Positions 7,906-16,707 are shown, counted from the stretch's first letter. The stretch is DNA of 64,000 bases from Methylobacterium sp. FF17 (GCF_025813715.1 NZ_CP107532.1:2604001-2668000); one strand, 5' to 3'. The notes: generated by a model not told the origin, from the sequence alone. Numbers and translations are program-made.

Positions 7906-10056
7906 ATGTCGCTCACGCTTCGCGCTCGGCTCGCAGCCGGTACAACCCTGGCCTCGCTGTCTTTGCTTCTTCCGGCAGGCACCGCGACGGCCCAGCAGTC
8001 CGTGGCCCTGGAGGAGCTCAGCGTCACCTCGCCGAGCCCCATCCAGCCCGTTCGCGGGAGCGGTGGCGCATCGTCCGGGTCCGGCGCCACGTTCCCCGTA
8101 GGCGTGCTCCCGGTGGTGACCAACACCTTCTCGCCGGTCACCGTGGTGACGCAGCAGCAGATCGCGCGCGAGCAGCCACGCACCCTCGGGGACGCCCTGT
8201 TCGACCGCCCCGGCATTTCCTCCTCGACCTACGCGCCGGGGGCGGCCAGCCGGCCGATCATCCGCGGCCTCGACAATGCCCGCGTGCGCATCCAGGAGAA
8301 CGGCGTCATCAACAATGGCGTGTCGGACCTGGGCGAGGACCACACCGTCCCGGTCAATCCGCTGGTGAGCGACCGCATCGAGGTGATCCGCGGACCCGCC
8401 ACTCTGCGCTACGGCTCGGGCGCCATCGGCGGCGTCGTCTCCGCGGAGAACAACCGGGTTCCGACCTTCATCCCGGCGAACGGCGTCTCCGGACAGGTCA
8501 CGACGGGCTTCTCCAGCGTCGATAACGGGCGGCTCGGCGCCGCGACGGTCGACGCCGGCAAGGACGGCATCGCGGTCCACGCCGACGGCTTCAAGACCGC
8601 CACTGACAGCTACGCCATTCCGGGCGGCATCCAGCGCAACTCGGCCACCGAGTCGCAAGGCGGCTCGGTCGGCATCTCGGCCATCGGCGACCGCGGCTTC
8701 ATCGGCATCTCCTTCAGCCACTACGATGCGCTCTACCAGATCCCCGGCGGCGAGGCGGCCGAGAGCCGGACCCGCCTCGACCCGCGCCAGGACCGGGTTG
8801 TCGCCCGCGGCGAGTACCGTCCGCTGGACGGCCCTCTGGAGGTGATCCGCTTCTGGGCCGGCGGCTCGGTCTACCGGCACGACGAGATCGGCATCGGCGA
8901 GGACGGCATCGACGGCATCCAGGCGACCTTCAAGAGCCGGGAGGTCGAGGGGCGCATCGAGGCCCAGCACGTCCCGGTCTTCACCCCCCTCGGCACGCTG
9001 ACGGGCGCCCTTGGCGTGCAGAGCGGCCGACGCGTGCTCAACACCCAGGGCGAGAGCTTCCTGCCGCCGACCGAGTCGCGCTTCAACGCCGTCTACCTCT
9101 TCGAGCAGCTGGAGGTGGGAGGAGGACTTCGCTTCCAGGCGGCCGGACGCATCGAGGGCGCGCGCTCATCGAGCACGGCGGTACAGTTTCCGAGCGACTA
9201 CCTGCCCATCGAAGGCCAGGACCCGGTCTCATTCGGCCTGAAACGCCGGTTCGCCCCGAAGAGCGCCAGTTTCGGCGCCCTGCAGGACCTGCCCTACGGG
9301 TTCGTTGCCAGCGTGAACGGGTCCTACGTGGAGCGGGCCCCCACGGCCTATGAGTTGTTCTCACAGGGGCCGCACGACGCCACCGAGACCTTCGAGATCG
9401 GTGATCCCCGCCTGAAGCTGGAGCGGGCCCGCACGGTTGAGATGAGCATCCGCCGGGCGCAGGGGCCGCTGCGCCTCGACGCGACGGGCTACTACACCCG
9501 CTACACCGGCTTCATCTACAAGCGCGACACGGGCAACCGCTGCGGCGACGACTTCGCCTCCTGCGGCAGCGGCGATGAGCTGCGCCAGATCGTCTATTCG
9601 CAGCAGAACGCCACCTTTTACGGTGCGGAGATCGCCGCGCAGCTCGACGTGATCCCGGTGGGCAACGGTTGGGCCGGCATCGAGGCGCAGTACGACTTCG
9701 TCCGGGCGCAGTTCGATGACGGCTCCTACGTGCCGCGCATCCCGCCCCATCGCCTCGGCGGCGGTGTGTTCCTGGCGACCGATGGCTGGTTCGCCCGGGT
9801 GAACCTGCTGCACGCTTTCGACCATGTCGAGATCGCGCCGTTCGAGACGTTCACGCCTGGCTGGAACGACCTGCGCGCCGAGGTGAGCTACACCAAGGCC
9901 GTCGATCCGGCGATCTACGGTGCGAGCGAGTTCACGCTCGGCCTGCAGGGGCGCAACCTCCTGGACGACGACATCCGCAACTCGGCCTCGTTCAAGAAGG
10001 ATGAGATCCTGCTGCCTGGCCGCAACGTGCGCCTGTTCTTGACGGCGCGCTTCTAA
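7906..10056 (+). CDS. TonB-dependent outer-membrane receptor, ZnuD-like
   Basis: This 716-residue protein has a signal peptide ending near AGTATAQQ (about residue 31). The TonB-box-like region is VALEELSV. The plug domain carries the ZnuD-type sequence RPIIRGLDNARVRIQENG, then VSDLGEDHTVPVNP and RIEVIRGPATLRYGSGAIGG. A beta-barrel follows and ends in ...LFLTARF with a terminal phenylalanine. The length fits zinc piracy receptors of the ZnuD group, which import zinc across the outer membrane with TonB-ExbBD energy. A Zur-like gene and box directly upstream support zinc as substrate; other metals or metallophores cannot be excluded. Confidence 0.8.
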   Translation: MSLTLRARLAAGTTLASLSLLLPAGTATAQQSVALEELSVTSPSPIQPVRGSGGASSGSGATFPVGVLPVVTNTFSPVTVVTQQQIAREQPRTLGDALFDRPGISSSTYAPGAASRPIIRGLDNARVRIQENGVINNGVSDLGEDHTVPVNPLVSDRIEVIRGPATLRYGSGAIGGVVSAENNRVPTFIPANGVSGQVTTGFSSVDNGRLGAATVDAGKDGIAVHADGFKTATDSYAIPGGIQRNSATESQGGSVGISAIGDRGFIGISFSHYDALYQIPGGEAAESRTRLDPRQDRVVARGEYRPLDGPLEVIRFWAGGSVYRHDEIGIGEDGIDGIQATFKSREVEGRIEAQHVPVFTPLGTLTGALGVQSGRRVLNTQGESFLPPTESRFNAVYLFEQLEVGGGLRFQAAGRIEGARSSSTAVQFPSDYLPIEGQDPVSFGLKRRFAPKSASFGALQDLPYGFVASVNGSYVERAPTAYELFSQGPHDATETFEIGDPRLKLERARTVEMSIRRAQGPLRLDATGYYTRYTGFIYKRDTGNRCGDDFASCGSGDELRQIVYSQQNATFYGAEIAAQLDVIPVGNGWAGIEAQYDFVRAQFDDGSYVPRIPPHRLGGGVFLATDGWFARVNLLHAFDHVEIAPFETFTPGWNDLRAEVSYTKAVDPAIYGASEFTLGLQGRNLLDDDIRNSASFKKDEILLPGRNVRLFLTARF

Positions 10057-10106
10057 GAAGACCGGCGCCGCCTCCAAGAACTTTCAGGTGGAGGCGGCCC
10101 GGTGGA

Positions 10107-10280
10107 TCAACCGTGGCAGGCGCAGCCGGCATGGTTGCAGCCGGCATGCCCCTTGTGCCCGTCGGCGCACTCGTCACAGCAATAAGCCTTCTCGTCGCGC
10201 TTCACCGCCTTGGTCAGCGAGACTACGCAGACACAATCCTGGCAGGCGCACTTCACCATCTCGACATCGACGCTGGTCAT
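10107..10280 (-). CDS. Bacterial metallothionein
   Basis: This 57-residue protein carries about ten cysteines and several histidines in the bacterial metallothionein layout. It shows VKCACQDCVCVVSL near the N-terminus, AYCCDECADGH in the middle and GCNHAGCACHG at the C-terminus. Such proteins (SmtA/BmtA) sequester zinc, cadmium or copper in a thiolate/His cluster. The ATG overlaps the stop of the SmtB-type repressor by 4 bp (ATGA), so the two are one transcription unit. Expression should follow metal release of that repressor. Confidence 0.88.
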   Translation of the reverse strand: MTSVDVEMVKCACQDCVCVVSLTKAVKRDEKAYCCDECADGHKGHAGCNHAGCACHG

Positions 10281-10639
10281 GGGTTCTCTCCTTCAAATCC
10301 GGTTTGATCCCCACCGTCATTGGTGCAGGGGGCGTGGGAATGCTCGTGCGGCTCGGTGAAGTGAGCGACCATGTTCCGCAGCACGTCACGGACGTGGTCG
10401 TCGTCAATCGCATAGGCCACGTGACGTCCATGGCGAGTCGCACGCAATAGGCGCGCGGTCCGCAGGAGACGAAGGTGATGCGAGGTCAGCGACTGAGAGA
10501 GGCTCAAGCGTGCACCGAGCGCACCCACCTCCATGGGCTCGTCCAGGCAAGCAAGCACGATCCGCAAACGGTTCGGCTCGCCGAGCAGCTTGAAAACCTC
10601 GGCGATGTCCCTGACCTGATCCTGCGAGAGATGCTGCAC
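10277..10639 (-). CDS. smtB: ArsR/SmtB-family zinc-responsive repressor
   Basis: The 120-residue product has the ArsR winged helix (AEVFKLLGEPNRLRIVLACL, then LSLSQSLTSHHLRLLRTARLL). The alpha-5 helix preserves the SmtB/CzrA zinc site exactly: Asp-x-His, then His eleven residues on, then Glu three later (DDHVRDVLRNMVAHFTE). The alpha-3 CVC motif of SmtB/ArsR is absent, so sensing should use the alpha-5 site. A GTG start at 10639 with AGGGTAGGA upstream is preferred over the TTG at 10651, which lies inside the operator. It overlaps the metallothionein gene. Confidence 0.85.
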   Translation of the reverse strand: MQHLSQDQVRDIAEVFKLLGEPNRLRIVLACLDEPMEVGALGARLSLSQSLTSHHLRLLRTARLLRATRHGRHVAYAIDDDHVRDVLRNMVAHFTEPHEHSHAPCTNDGGDQTGFEGENP

Positions 10640-10649
10640 TCCTACCCTC

Positions 10650-10675
10650 AATACATGAGCATGTGTTCATGTATT
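10650..10675 (-). promoter_or_regulatory. SmtB/CzrA-type palindromic operator
   Basis: AATACATGA and its complement TTCATGTATT lie in inverted order around a short centre, giving a near-perfect 26-bp 12-2-12 type palindrome. It closely resembles the operators of SmtB, ZiaR and CzrA. It sits just upstream of the repressor start, consistent with autoregulation of the repressor-metallothionein operon. Confidence 0.75.
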
Positions 10676-10849
10676 GCTGATCAGCGGCGCGACGTCAATC
10701 CAGTTCAACGAACCTGCCGCGAAGCGACCTGCCAATCGCTCCGCAGTCCCTGCAGGCCAGTCGAGTAGATACCCACATCACGAAGACCGCAGGCATCGAC
10801 CGCGGCACTTGGCAAGATAGGAGAGAAAGCGTGGCGCGACCTGACCTAG

Positions 10850-11709
10850 AGGCTGTTATGAACTGGCCGCGAGTTGAGCGGCTTGTTTGAGCATGAGGCA
10901 GACGAAGGCGACGATGTGGAGATCTGCGAGCGTACTGGGATAGCGCTCGTAGTCCTTGACGAGGCGTCGGAAGCGGGTCGCCCAGGCGAAGGAGCGCTCC
11001 ACCACCCAGCGCCGCGGCAGCAGGACGAAGCCGCGCTTGGCCTCGGGCAGTCTGACGACCTCCAGTTCGATGCCGTGCTCGCGGGCGGACTGGGCCGGTT
11101 TCTCACCGGTGTACCCCTGGTCGACGTAGGCCAGGTCGATGCTGTCGCCGGTGGCGGCCTGCACGGCTTGCGCCAGACGCCCGACCTGGGCGCGATCGTC
11201 GGCGTCGGCGGGCGTGACGTGCAGGGCCAGGAGGTGGCCGAGCGTATCGACGGCCAGGTGGACTTTCGAGCCCTTCTTGCGCTTGGCGCCATCGTAGCCA
11301 GCCCGCTCGCCGCTCTCGGGCGTCGAACGCAAGGTCCGACTGTCGAGGATCGCCGCGCTGGGCTCAGGCGAACGTCCGGAGGCCAGACGCAGCAGCGCGC
11401 GGAGGTCGTCAGCCAGTTGCTCGAAGCAGCCGGCCGCCAGCCAACGCTGGGCCTGCTGATAGACGGCTTCCCAGGGTGGCAGGTCATTGGGCATCCACCG
11501 CCACGGTGCGCCTGTCTTCACGACGTAGCGCAGGCCGTTGAACACCTCGCGCAAGCTATGCTCGCGCTGTCTCGCATCCTCGCGCAGCAGCGTCAGGTAA
11601 GGGGCGACCAGCGCCCACTCATCATCGGAGACATCGGATGGGTAGGATCTGCGCGAAGAGGTCATGCCCCTTCATCTGGAATCCTCGAACAACGGGTCCA
11701 TAACAGCCT
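10850..11709 (-). mobile_element. IS5-family insertion sequence, copy 1 (860 bp)
   Basis: Ends are AGGCTGTTATG on the left and CATAACAGCCT on the right, as inverted repeats. CTAG flanks both sides (10846-10849 and 11710-11713), the 4-bp target duplication typical of IS5 relatives (a TA duplication with ends one base longer is equivalent). A single intact transposase gene fills the element. A second copy of exactly the same length is at 40064-40923. Confidence 0.85.
10856..11665 (-). CDS. IS5-family DDE transposase
   Basis: This 269-residue transposase is intact. The N-terminal segment ([17 protein letters not shown]) is the IS5/IS4-like helix region. The catalytic core shows the first Asp in [11 protein letters not shown], the second in [11 protein letters not shown], and the Glu in the [11 protein letters not shown] (Y-x-R-x-x-E-like) box. 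It differs from the copy at 40070-40879 at scattered residues (for example RRS versus RKA near the start), so the two insertions are not very recent duplicates. It transposes the element that disrupts the FYDLN-acid gene. Confidence 0.9.
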   Translation of the reverse strand: MTSSRRSYPSDVSDDEWALVAPYLTLLREDARQREHSLREVFNGLRYVVKTGAPWRWMPNDLPPWEAVYQQAQRWLAAGCFEQLADDLRALLRLASGRSPEPSAAILDSRTLRSTPESGERAGYDGAKRKKGSKVHLAVDTLGHLLALHVTPADADDRAQVGRLAQAVQAATGDSIDLAYVDQGYTGEKPAQSAREHGIELEVVRLPEAKRGFVLLPRRWVVERSFAWATRFRRLVKDYERYPSTLADLHIVAFVCLMLKQAAQLAASS

Positions 11710-12153
11710 CTAGGCACGAAGCGGATCTGCCCGACGACGGGCAAGAAGTTCTACGATCTCGGCAAGGACCCCGTCATCTCGCCCTACTCAGGCGAGGTGG
11801 TCCCGCCCACGGTCGCGGCGTCGCTTGGCAGGGGGGGCGCTCCGGTCGTCGCGCGCAAGGAAGCCCCGTCCGAGGACGAGGACGAAGCCGAGGGTCCGGA
11901 GCTGGTTTCCCTGGACGAGGTCGAAGCCGAGGAGGCCGACAAGGATACCGATGCCGAGGGGGATGACGCCCTGGACATCGAGGACGCCGATGACGTGTCC
12001 GAGGATGACACCCTCGTCGTCGACGAGGACGACGACGACACGGACAGCCTCGTCGAGGTCGAGCCGGACGAAGACGAGTAGCGTCCTCCGGGCCGAACCA
12101 GCCACGGGATGGCGCGCATGGCTCTCCCGTGGCTTGCACGCCGAGGCGCCCGG

Positions 12154-12417
12154 CTAGGATCTGGTGGGCTTCGACATCAGCAGGGCCGACCGGACGGCCA
12201 TGCGTCGTGCCGGCTCGCTGGCCTCGGCATCCATCATCGTCCGATAAGCATGGCCGTGCCTCGCGACGGATGCAGCCAGGTCGACGACGAGACCGTGACC
12301 GATCCGGTAGTCCCTGGTCGACGGCTCGGAGAGGTAGGTGTCGACCGCGGCCACCAAGTCCTCAATCGCGATCCGCTCTTCCGTTACCAGATCCCACAGC
12401 GTGTCGTTCTTCGACAT
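12154..12417 (-). CDS. Small hypothetical protein
   Basis: This 87-residue, mostly helical protein carries two recognisable blocks, WDLVTEERIAIEDLVAAVDTYL and HGLVVDLAASVARHGHAY. No signal peptide, membrane helix or known motif is seen. Codon use resembles that of real genes. The ATG at 12417 is preferred over longer in-frame starts, which read as low-complexity. It is convergent with the broken FYDLN-acid gene. Confidence 0.5.
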   Translation of the reverse strand: MSKNDTLWDLVTEERIAIEDLVAAVDTYLSEPSTRDYRIGHGLVVDLAASVARHGHAYRTMMDAEASEPARRMAVRSALLMSKPTRS

Positions 12418-12589
12418 CGCGTGGCCTGAACCCCGCGATCTGCCGGGGGCAAATGGGCAATCGATGTTTGCGACGTGCCCTGACGTTTCGTTCGGGGTCG
12501 TCCTGTGGCGCATCGGTTTGCGGTGCCTCCAGCGGCGTACCATCGACCCCGATGCATCCGACCAGCGACCGATCAGAGGCAGGCTCAGC

Positions 12590-12606
12590 CAACGATGTAA
12601 TGTTAT
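12590..12606 (+). promoter_or_regulatory. Candidate metal-regulator box 2
   Basis: CAACGATGTAATGTTAT matches the box at 7798-7812 (CAAC-N2-TGTAAYGTT). It lies 61 bp before the start of the hypothetical gene at 12667, so that gene may belong to the same metal regulon. Confidence 0.4.
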
Positions 12607-12666
12607 TGCGTTGCGTGACTTGGAGCCTTAGAGATTGTCACTCTGCCGCTGTCAACCGTCACGGTC

Positions 12667-13350
12667 ATGCGCGAATATCCCCCACAGGTCGGCCAGCCCC
12701 GATCAGCGTCATCGCCGGATCTGAGCTTCTACGAGATCCCCCCCGGTGGCTCGGACTACGGAGACAGGGTGTCCTCGCTGATCGCTCGTCTCGTCCCGGG
12801 CTACGGTACAGTTTCCGAGGTCGGGTCGGCGTCTGGGGAGCTCTGCCGTACCCTTCGCAATCGGTCGGCCGGCACGGATGCCGAGGCTGGTTCTGACAGC
12901 GACTTGGTGCTGACGTGCGTGGACGACGTTGCCCGGTTCGACGCGCGAAAGCTCCTGTCGCACTGTCTCGTCTCCGCTCGGCGCGCCGTCGTCTGGGTCG
13001 TGCCTGCCGATGACGGCACGAGGCTCCTGGGACCGACCCTGGCGGGCTGCCTGCCGCGTGCATGGGTCGAGGAGTTGGAGAGCCGTCCCCTCTCTCTCGA
13101 AACCCTCTACGCGACCGTCTGCCAGGATTGCCCACCGAGCATCGTCACGAGCACGGCTTGGTCCATGCCCTTGGTGATCCATGACCTCGGGGCCTTCACG
13201 ACCGACCTGACCTATCGCCTGGGATGGTCCGGGAGCCCGCGGGAAGCGGATCTCCATGTGCACCTGAATCAGGTTGCCAGTGCCCACCCCTTCGGGCACG
13301 CCATACCCGTGTCGAGGCGGTCCGCCGTCCTTGCCTGGATGCTCCAGTGA
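12667..13350 (+). CDS. Hypothetical protein, possibly methyltransferase-like, metal-regulated
   Basis: This 227-residue soluble protein contains VSEVGSASGELCRTL near residues 49-63, which resembles a degenerate SAM-binding motif I. A hydrophobic beta-strand (RRAVVWVVPAD) follows at about 105. The fit to class I methyltransferases is weak, because the downstream acidic motif is not clear. A CAAC-N2-TGTAATGTT box lies just upstream, linking it to the metal island. No signal peptide is visible. I cannot assign a function. Confidence 0.5.
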   Translation: MREYPPQVGQPRSASSPDLSFYEIPPGGSDYGDRVSSLIARLVPGYGTVSEVGSASGELCRTLRNRSAGTDAEAGSDSDLVLTCVDDVARFDARKLLSHCLVSARRAVVWVVPADDGTRLLGPTLAGCLPRAWVEELESRPLSLETLYATVCQDCPPSIVTSTAWSMPLVIHDLGAFTTDLTYRLGWSGSPREADLHVHLNQVASAHPFGHAIPVSRRSAVLAWMLQ

Positions 13351-13404
13351 ACGCCGAACCATTACGAGTCATCTACCGGCCCCCGAAGCGAACGTCCGAC
13401 GAGC

Positions 13405-14148
13405 TTACAGGTAGCTTAGGCCCGGCCAGGCGGCGCGGCGTTTAAGGCCGCCCATCCAGCGGCAGGCAAGCCAGAGCGGCGGAACCAGGACGGCGGCGAT
13501 CACCCAGATCTGCACCGGGGCTCCCGCCTCGATCCGGCCGGAAGGGCCGGCAAGGCCGAGCGCCAAGGCGCCGTCATTGAGCAGGCGCAGCAGCCAGAGA
13601 TGCGCAAGGTAGAAGAACAGCGGCGTCCCCCCGAAGGTGCGCAGGACCCCGAGGCTTCGCGCCGGCACCGCCTCGAACAGGGCGAGGAGCCCGAGGCCGA
13701 GGGCCGACGTCAGTAGCAGGAAGTCGGCCGAGGGCGGGTACTTGGTCAGGTTGACGAAGGAGAGCGCGGTCATGAGGGACGTCGCCCCCGTCTGCCACGG
13801 CACCGGCTCGCCGTAGCCATTGAGGCTCCGCAGGATCAGGAAGGCGGCCAGCGCCGCGCCGCTCAGCGTCAGGAGCCCGGAGCGGCGGGTGCCCGGCGCG
13901 ACCTGCCCGGCAAAGAGCGGCCCGAGAGCGTAGCCCGCCGCGATCACGCCGAACCAGGGCAGCACCGGGTAGGAGGTCCGCGCCACGCCCCAGGGCAGTT
14001 CGAGGAAGCCGCGCTGGTGAAGGATCAACCAGAGGACGTAGCCGGTGTCGCCGGGTTGGAGCACGAGCCCGTCGAACAGGTTGTGGCCGAGCATCACCGC
14101 CAGGGCGAAGAGCACAGTCAATCCGCCGGAGCCAGATTCTTGAAACAT
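13405..14148 (-). pseudogene. 5'-truncated DUF1624-type integral membrane protein
   Basis: About 247 codons remain. Several membrane helices and the family blocks SYPVLPWFGVIAAGYALG, LRSLNGYGEPVPW, FVNLTKYPPSADFLLL and GGTPLFFYLAHLWLL are visible. These are the C-terminal two thirds of DUF1624 / heparan-glucosaminide acetyltransferase-like membrane proteins. The N-terminal helices with the family's opening Asp-Leu-Arg-Gly motif are missing. The first retained ATG (14148) directly abuts a regulator-box palindrome from elsewhere. It looks like a recombination remnant and is probably inactive. Confidence 0.7.
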
Positions 14149-14160
14149 TGTAACGTTACA
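14143..14160 (+). promoter_or_regulatory. Candidate metal-regulator box 3, apparently orphaned
   Basis: AAACATTGTAACGTTACA contains a perfect 12-bp palindrome, TGTAACGTTACA (14149-14160). It is the best of three related boxes. On the minus strand it touches the start of a truncated membrane protein gene, and there is no gene close downstream on the plus strand. Confidence 0.45.
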
Positions 14161-14227
14161 TCCACGCACTGGCCTGGCTGGCGCTCGCTGGCCCATCGGA
14201 GGGAGGTTGCGTGAAAGCAGCGAGATG

Positions 14228-14273
14228 TCCGACTGGCCGTTCGTTCGAACGGAATCCGCAAATGACAGTCGGA
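14228..14273 (-). terminator. Hairpin downstream of the TonB receptor operon
   Basis: TCCGACTG at 14228 pairs with CAGTCGGA at 14266-14273, and an inner CCGTTCG/CGAACGG pair lies between them. It sits about 40 bp after the receptor stop and could end transcription. No T-run is present, so it is a weak call. Confidence 0.3.
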
Positions 14274-14315
14274 TACCGCAAGGGGTCCTGCCGGAGTACA
14301 GGGAGGCTCGGCCTA

Positions 14316-16610
14316 TCAAAAAGAAAGCCTCATGCCACCGACGAAGTTGCGCGGGGTCCCGGCGAACACCGATCCCGTTGTCCCAGACAGGACGCTAGCC
14401 CCGTTCTGCAGCCCGGTCGTCGCGCTGATTGAGTTCGCCAGGTTCTGAGCCGAGGCGACGTAGGTCTTGTCGAAGACGTTGCGGGCCTCGAAGAAGAGGT
14501 TCAGTCGTTTCGCGTAGCCGCCGGCTAGCTCCGTGGCGTAGTGCAGGTTCAGGTTGACGATGGTGTAGCCCGGCGCCCTGAGCTGGTTGGCGTTGTCGAT
14601 GAAGAAGTCGTCCTGGAACACCGTCTCGACGTAGGCTCCCAGGCCTGCCAGCGGTCCGGTCAGTTGGTCGTAACCCACGCGGGCGAGGAGCTGGTTGGCC
14701 GGCACGCCGGGGATCTTGTTGCCGGCCCGGTCGAACTGCGCGGTACGTGTCCCGGCACTGAGTTGCTCGACGTACCGGGTGTAGATCTGGTCGTCGTAGG
14801 TGTAGGCCGCCGTCGCCTTCCAACCGGGGGCGAACGCCCAGCTTGCGCCGACCTCGATGCCACGGTGCTCCGAGGCGGGTGCGTTGAAGGTGTAGCTCAG
14901 GAGACCAGCTCCTGGCGATTGCGAGATCAACTCGTTGCGGAAGAACTCGTAGAAGCCCGTCACGCTGAGGCGGACGTTCTCGGTCGGGGTCCAGTCCGCA
15001 CCGAGATCGAACCCAAGGTTCTCCTGGGTCTGAAGCTGGGTGTTGCTGCCGGGCACGCCGGCGGGCGTGATGAACAGGTTGCCGGCGGTGGGAGTGCTGT
15101 AGCCGGTCGCGACCCGCCCGCGGAACTGCCACGCCTCGCTCGGTCGGTAGAGCAGCGAGAGCTCAGGGGCGACGTTGAGGAAGCTGCGGTCCACGTTCGC
15201 CAGCGTCGTGGTCGTGCTCGTGGCCGTGTAGCTGTAGGTCATGTTGCGCCCTTTGATCGTGGTGTTCTCGGCGCTGATGCCAGCCACCGCGATCCACTGG
15301 TCGCTGAGTTGGACCTCGGCGCGGGCTCGGCCTCCCAGATTGGCCTGCGTCGCCTCCTGATCGGCGGTCAGGGCCCCGAGGCGCGGTCCGCCGTAGGGCG
15401 CGCGATTGTAGGTCAGCTGATTGGTGTTCAGGGTGTTGTAGGCCAGCGCGACGTATCCGGTCGCCGGCAGGCCGAAGAGGTCACCGCGCCGGGTCAGGTC
15501 GGTGAGGAAGTTGAAGCCCGGGAAGTCGCCTCGGGAGGACGTCGTGTAGAAGGGCTGGTTGATGTTGCGGTCATCGAACACGAGCTGCGTGCGCCAGGTC
15601 GTGAACGCGTCGAGGTCGTGTTCCCAGTGGCCGCCAATGATGGTGCGACGGTCCCCGCGCAGGAAGCTGCCCTCATTGGCCGTGACCGGCACGGTCGCGC
15701 CATTCCGGCCATTGCGGAGGAGGTTGTAGGTCACGCAGCCGGGGGCGGCGTTCAGCGCCGTGGCACAGCCACGCTGGAAGGGATTGATCGCGAACTGGTC
15801 GAGCGAGGCACGTCCGGGGAGGTTGGTAAACACCTCGTTGTTGATGATCTTGAGCGTGAAGCGATTGTCCGGAGTCGGCGTGTAGGTGCCCAGGAAATTG
15901 ATGGTCTGGGTGTCGAAGGCATTGTGGCTGAGGAAGCCGTTGCCGCGCGTGTCGCTGGTGAACAGGCTGTACTCGAAGGGGCCGCTGACACCGCCGAAGG
16001 TGGCGTAGTTGTTAAGGTAGCCGAAGCTGCCGGCGTCGACGCCGTACTCGACCCCGTTGATCTCGGATCCACGCCGGGTGACGAAGTTGAGGGCTCCGCC
16101 GGTCGCGTAGTTGCCGAAGAAGGCCGATTGCGGTCCCCGGAACACGTCGATGCGGCCGTAGGCGCGGGGGTCCGTCAGGTCGAAGCGCGAAGTCCCGTCC
16201 GCCTGCGTGACGGGAAAGCCGTCCTCCAGCACGACCATGTTGCGGTTCACGCCGGTCGAGCGGGCGTTGTTGCCCCGGATCGAGATGACGATGTCGCGCG
16301 GGCCATTGCCCTGGCGGACGGTGACCCCGGGGCTGTTGCGGAGCACGTCGGCGACGGTGGTTGCCGCCCGGTTCTCGATGACGCCCTCTCGCCCGATGCT
16401 GGTGACGACCTCGCCGACGGGACGGTCCAGGGGCGTCGGTGCGGCGGCACCGGTAGGCGCGATGGCGGTCCGGCCACTCCCCTGACCGGCGCCGCCGCCC
16501 TGGCCCTCGATGGAAAGCTCTTCGAGGGTCACGGCCTGACCCGTGGCCTGGGCCTGCGCCATCGTAATCGCGAAAGGGCTTGCGCCGAGAAGAAGGGCCA
16601 GCGTGCGCAT
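14316..16610 (-). CDS. TonB-dependent outer-membrane receptor
   Basis: This receptor of about 764 residues has a signal peptide, MRTLALLLGASPFAITMAQA. The TonB-box-like segment is VTLEELSI. The plug domain contains VADVLRNSPGVTVRQGNG, ISIRGNNARSTGVNRN and RIDVFRGPQSAFFGNYATGG. A long barrel ends in FVGGMRLSF. A longer start at 16640 or 16691 is open but places extra residues before the signal peptide. It is the last intact gene of a minus-strand operon with PepSY and DUF2946-like genes, a setting typical of metal or siderophore uptake. The substrate is not known; metal context suggests zinc, copper or iron complexes. Confidence 0.8.
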   Translation of the reverse strand: MRTLALLLGASPFAITMAQAQATGQAVTLEELSIEGQGGGAGQGSGRTAIAPTGAAAPTPLDRPVGEVVTSIGREGVIENRAATTVADVLRNSPGVTVRQGNGPRDIVISIRGNNARSTGVNRNMVVLEDGFPVTQADGTSRFDLTDPRAYGRIDVFRGPQSAFFGNYATGGALNFVTRRGSEINGVEYGVDAGSFGYLNNYATFGGVSGPFEYSLFTSDTRGNGFLSHNAFDTQTINFLGTYTPTPDNRFTLKIINNEVFTNLPGRASLDQFAINPFQRGCATALNAAPGCVTYNLLRNGRNGATVPVTANEGSFLRGDRRTIIGGHWEHDLDAFTTWRTQLVFDDRNINQPFYTTSSRGDFPGFNFLTDLTRRGDLFGLPATGYVALAYNTLNTNQLTYNRAPYGGPRLGALTADQEATQANLGGRARAEVQLSDQWIAVAGISAENTTIKGRNMTYSYTATSTTTTLANVDRSFLNVAPELSLLYRPSEAWQFRGRVATGYSTPTAGNLFITPAGVPGSNTQLQTQENLGFDLGADWTPTENVRLSVTGFYEFFRNELISQSPGAGLLSYTFNAPASEHRGIEVGASWAFAPGWKATAAYTYDDQIYTRYVEQLSAGTRTAQFDRAGNKIPGVPANQLLARVGYDQLTGPLAGLGAYVETVFQDDFFIDNANQLRAPGYTIVNLNLHYATELAGGYAKRLNLFFEARNVFDKTYVASAQNLANSISATTGLQNGASVLSGTTGSVFAGTPRNFVGGMRLSF

Positions 16611-16707
16611 AGGCCGGCAAATGCTTGAAGACGGGAACATGGTGGAAGCTCGACTGATCGGGGAGGAAGTCGCGCAGGGTTGCTGCGGCAAGCACGTGCG
16701 AAGGCGA

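Larger units (their letters stand above)
10831..12081 (+). pseudogene. FYDLN-acid (TIGR02300) protein gene, split by an IS5-family element
   Basis: The start GTG-GCG-CGA-CCT-GAC (VARPD) at 10831 has AGGAGAG upstream. The sequence is interrupted by the insertion at 10850-11709. It resumes at 11710 in frame with LGTKRICPTTGKKFYDLG, the family's signature N-terminus. A glutamate/aspartate-rich tail ends at 12081. Removing the insertion and one copy of the flanking CTAG restores one uninterrupted frame of about 130 codons. The family is a small zinc-ribbon-like protein of unknown role, common in alphaproteobacteria. An internal GTG at 11797 might still allow a tail fragment. Confidence 0.85.

Noticed and set aside
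14541..16628. A plus-strand frame of about 695 codons opposite the TonB receptor
   Set aside because: It mirrors the receptor gene and has no motif of its own.
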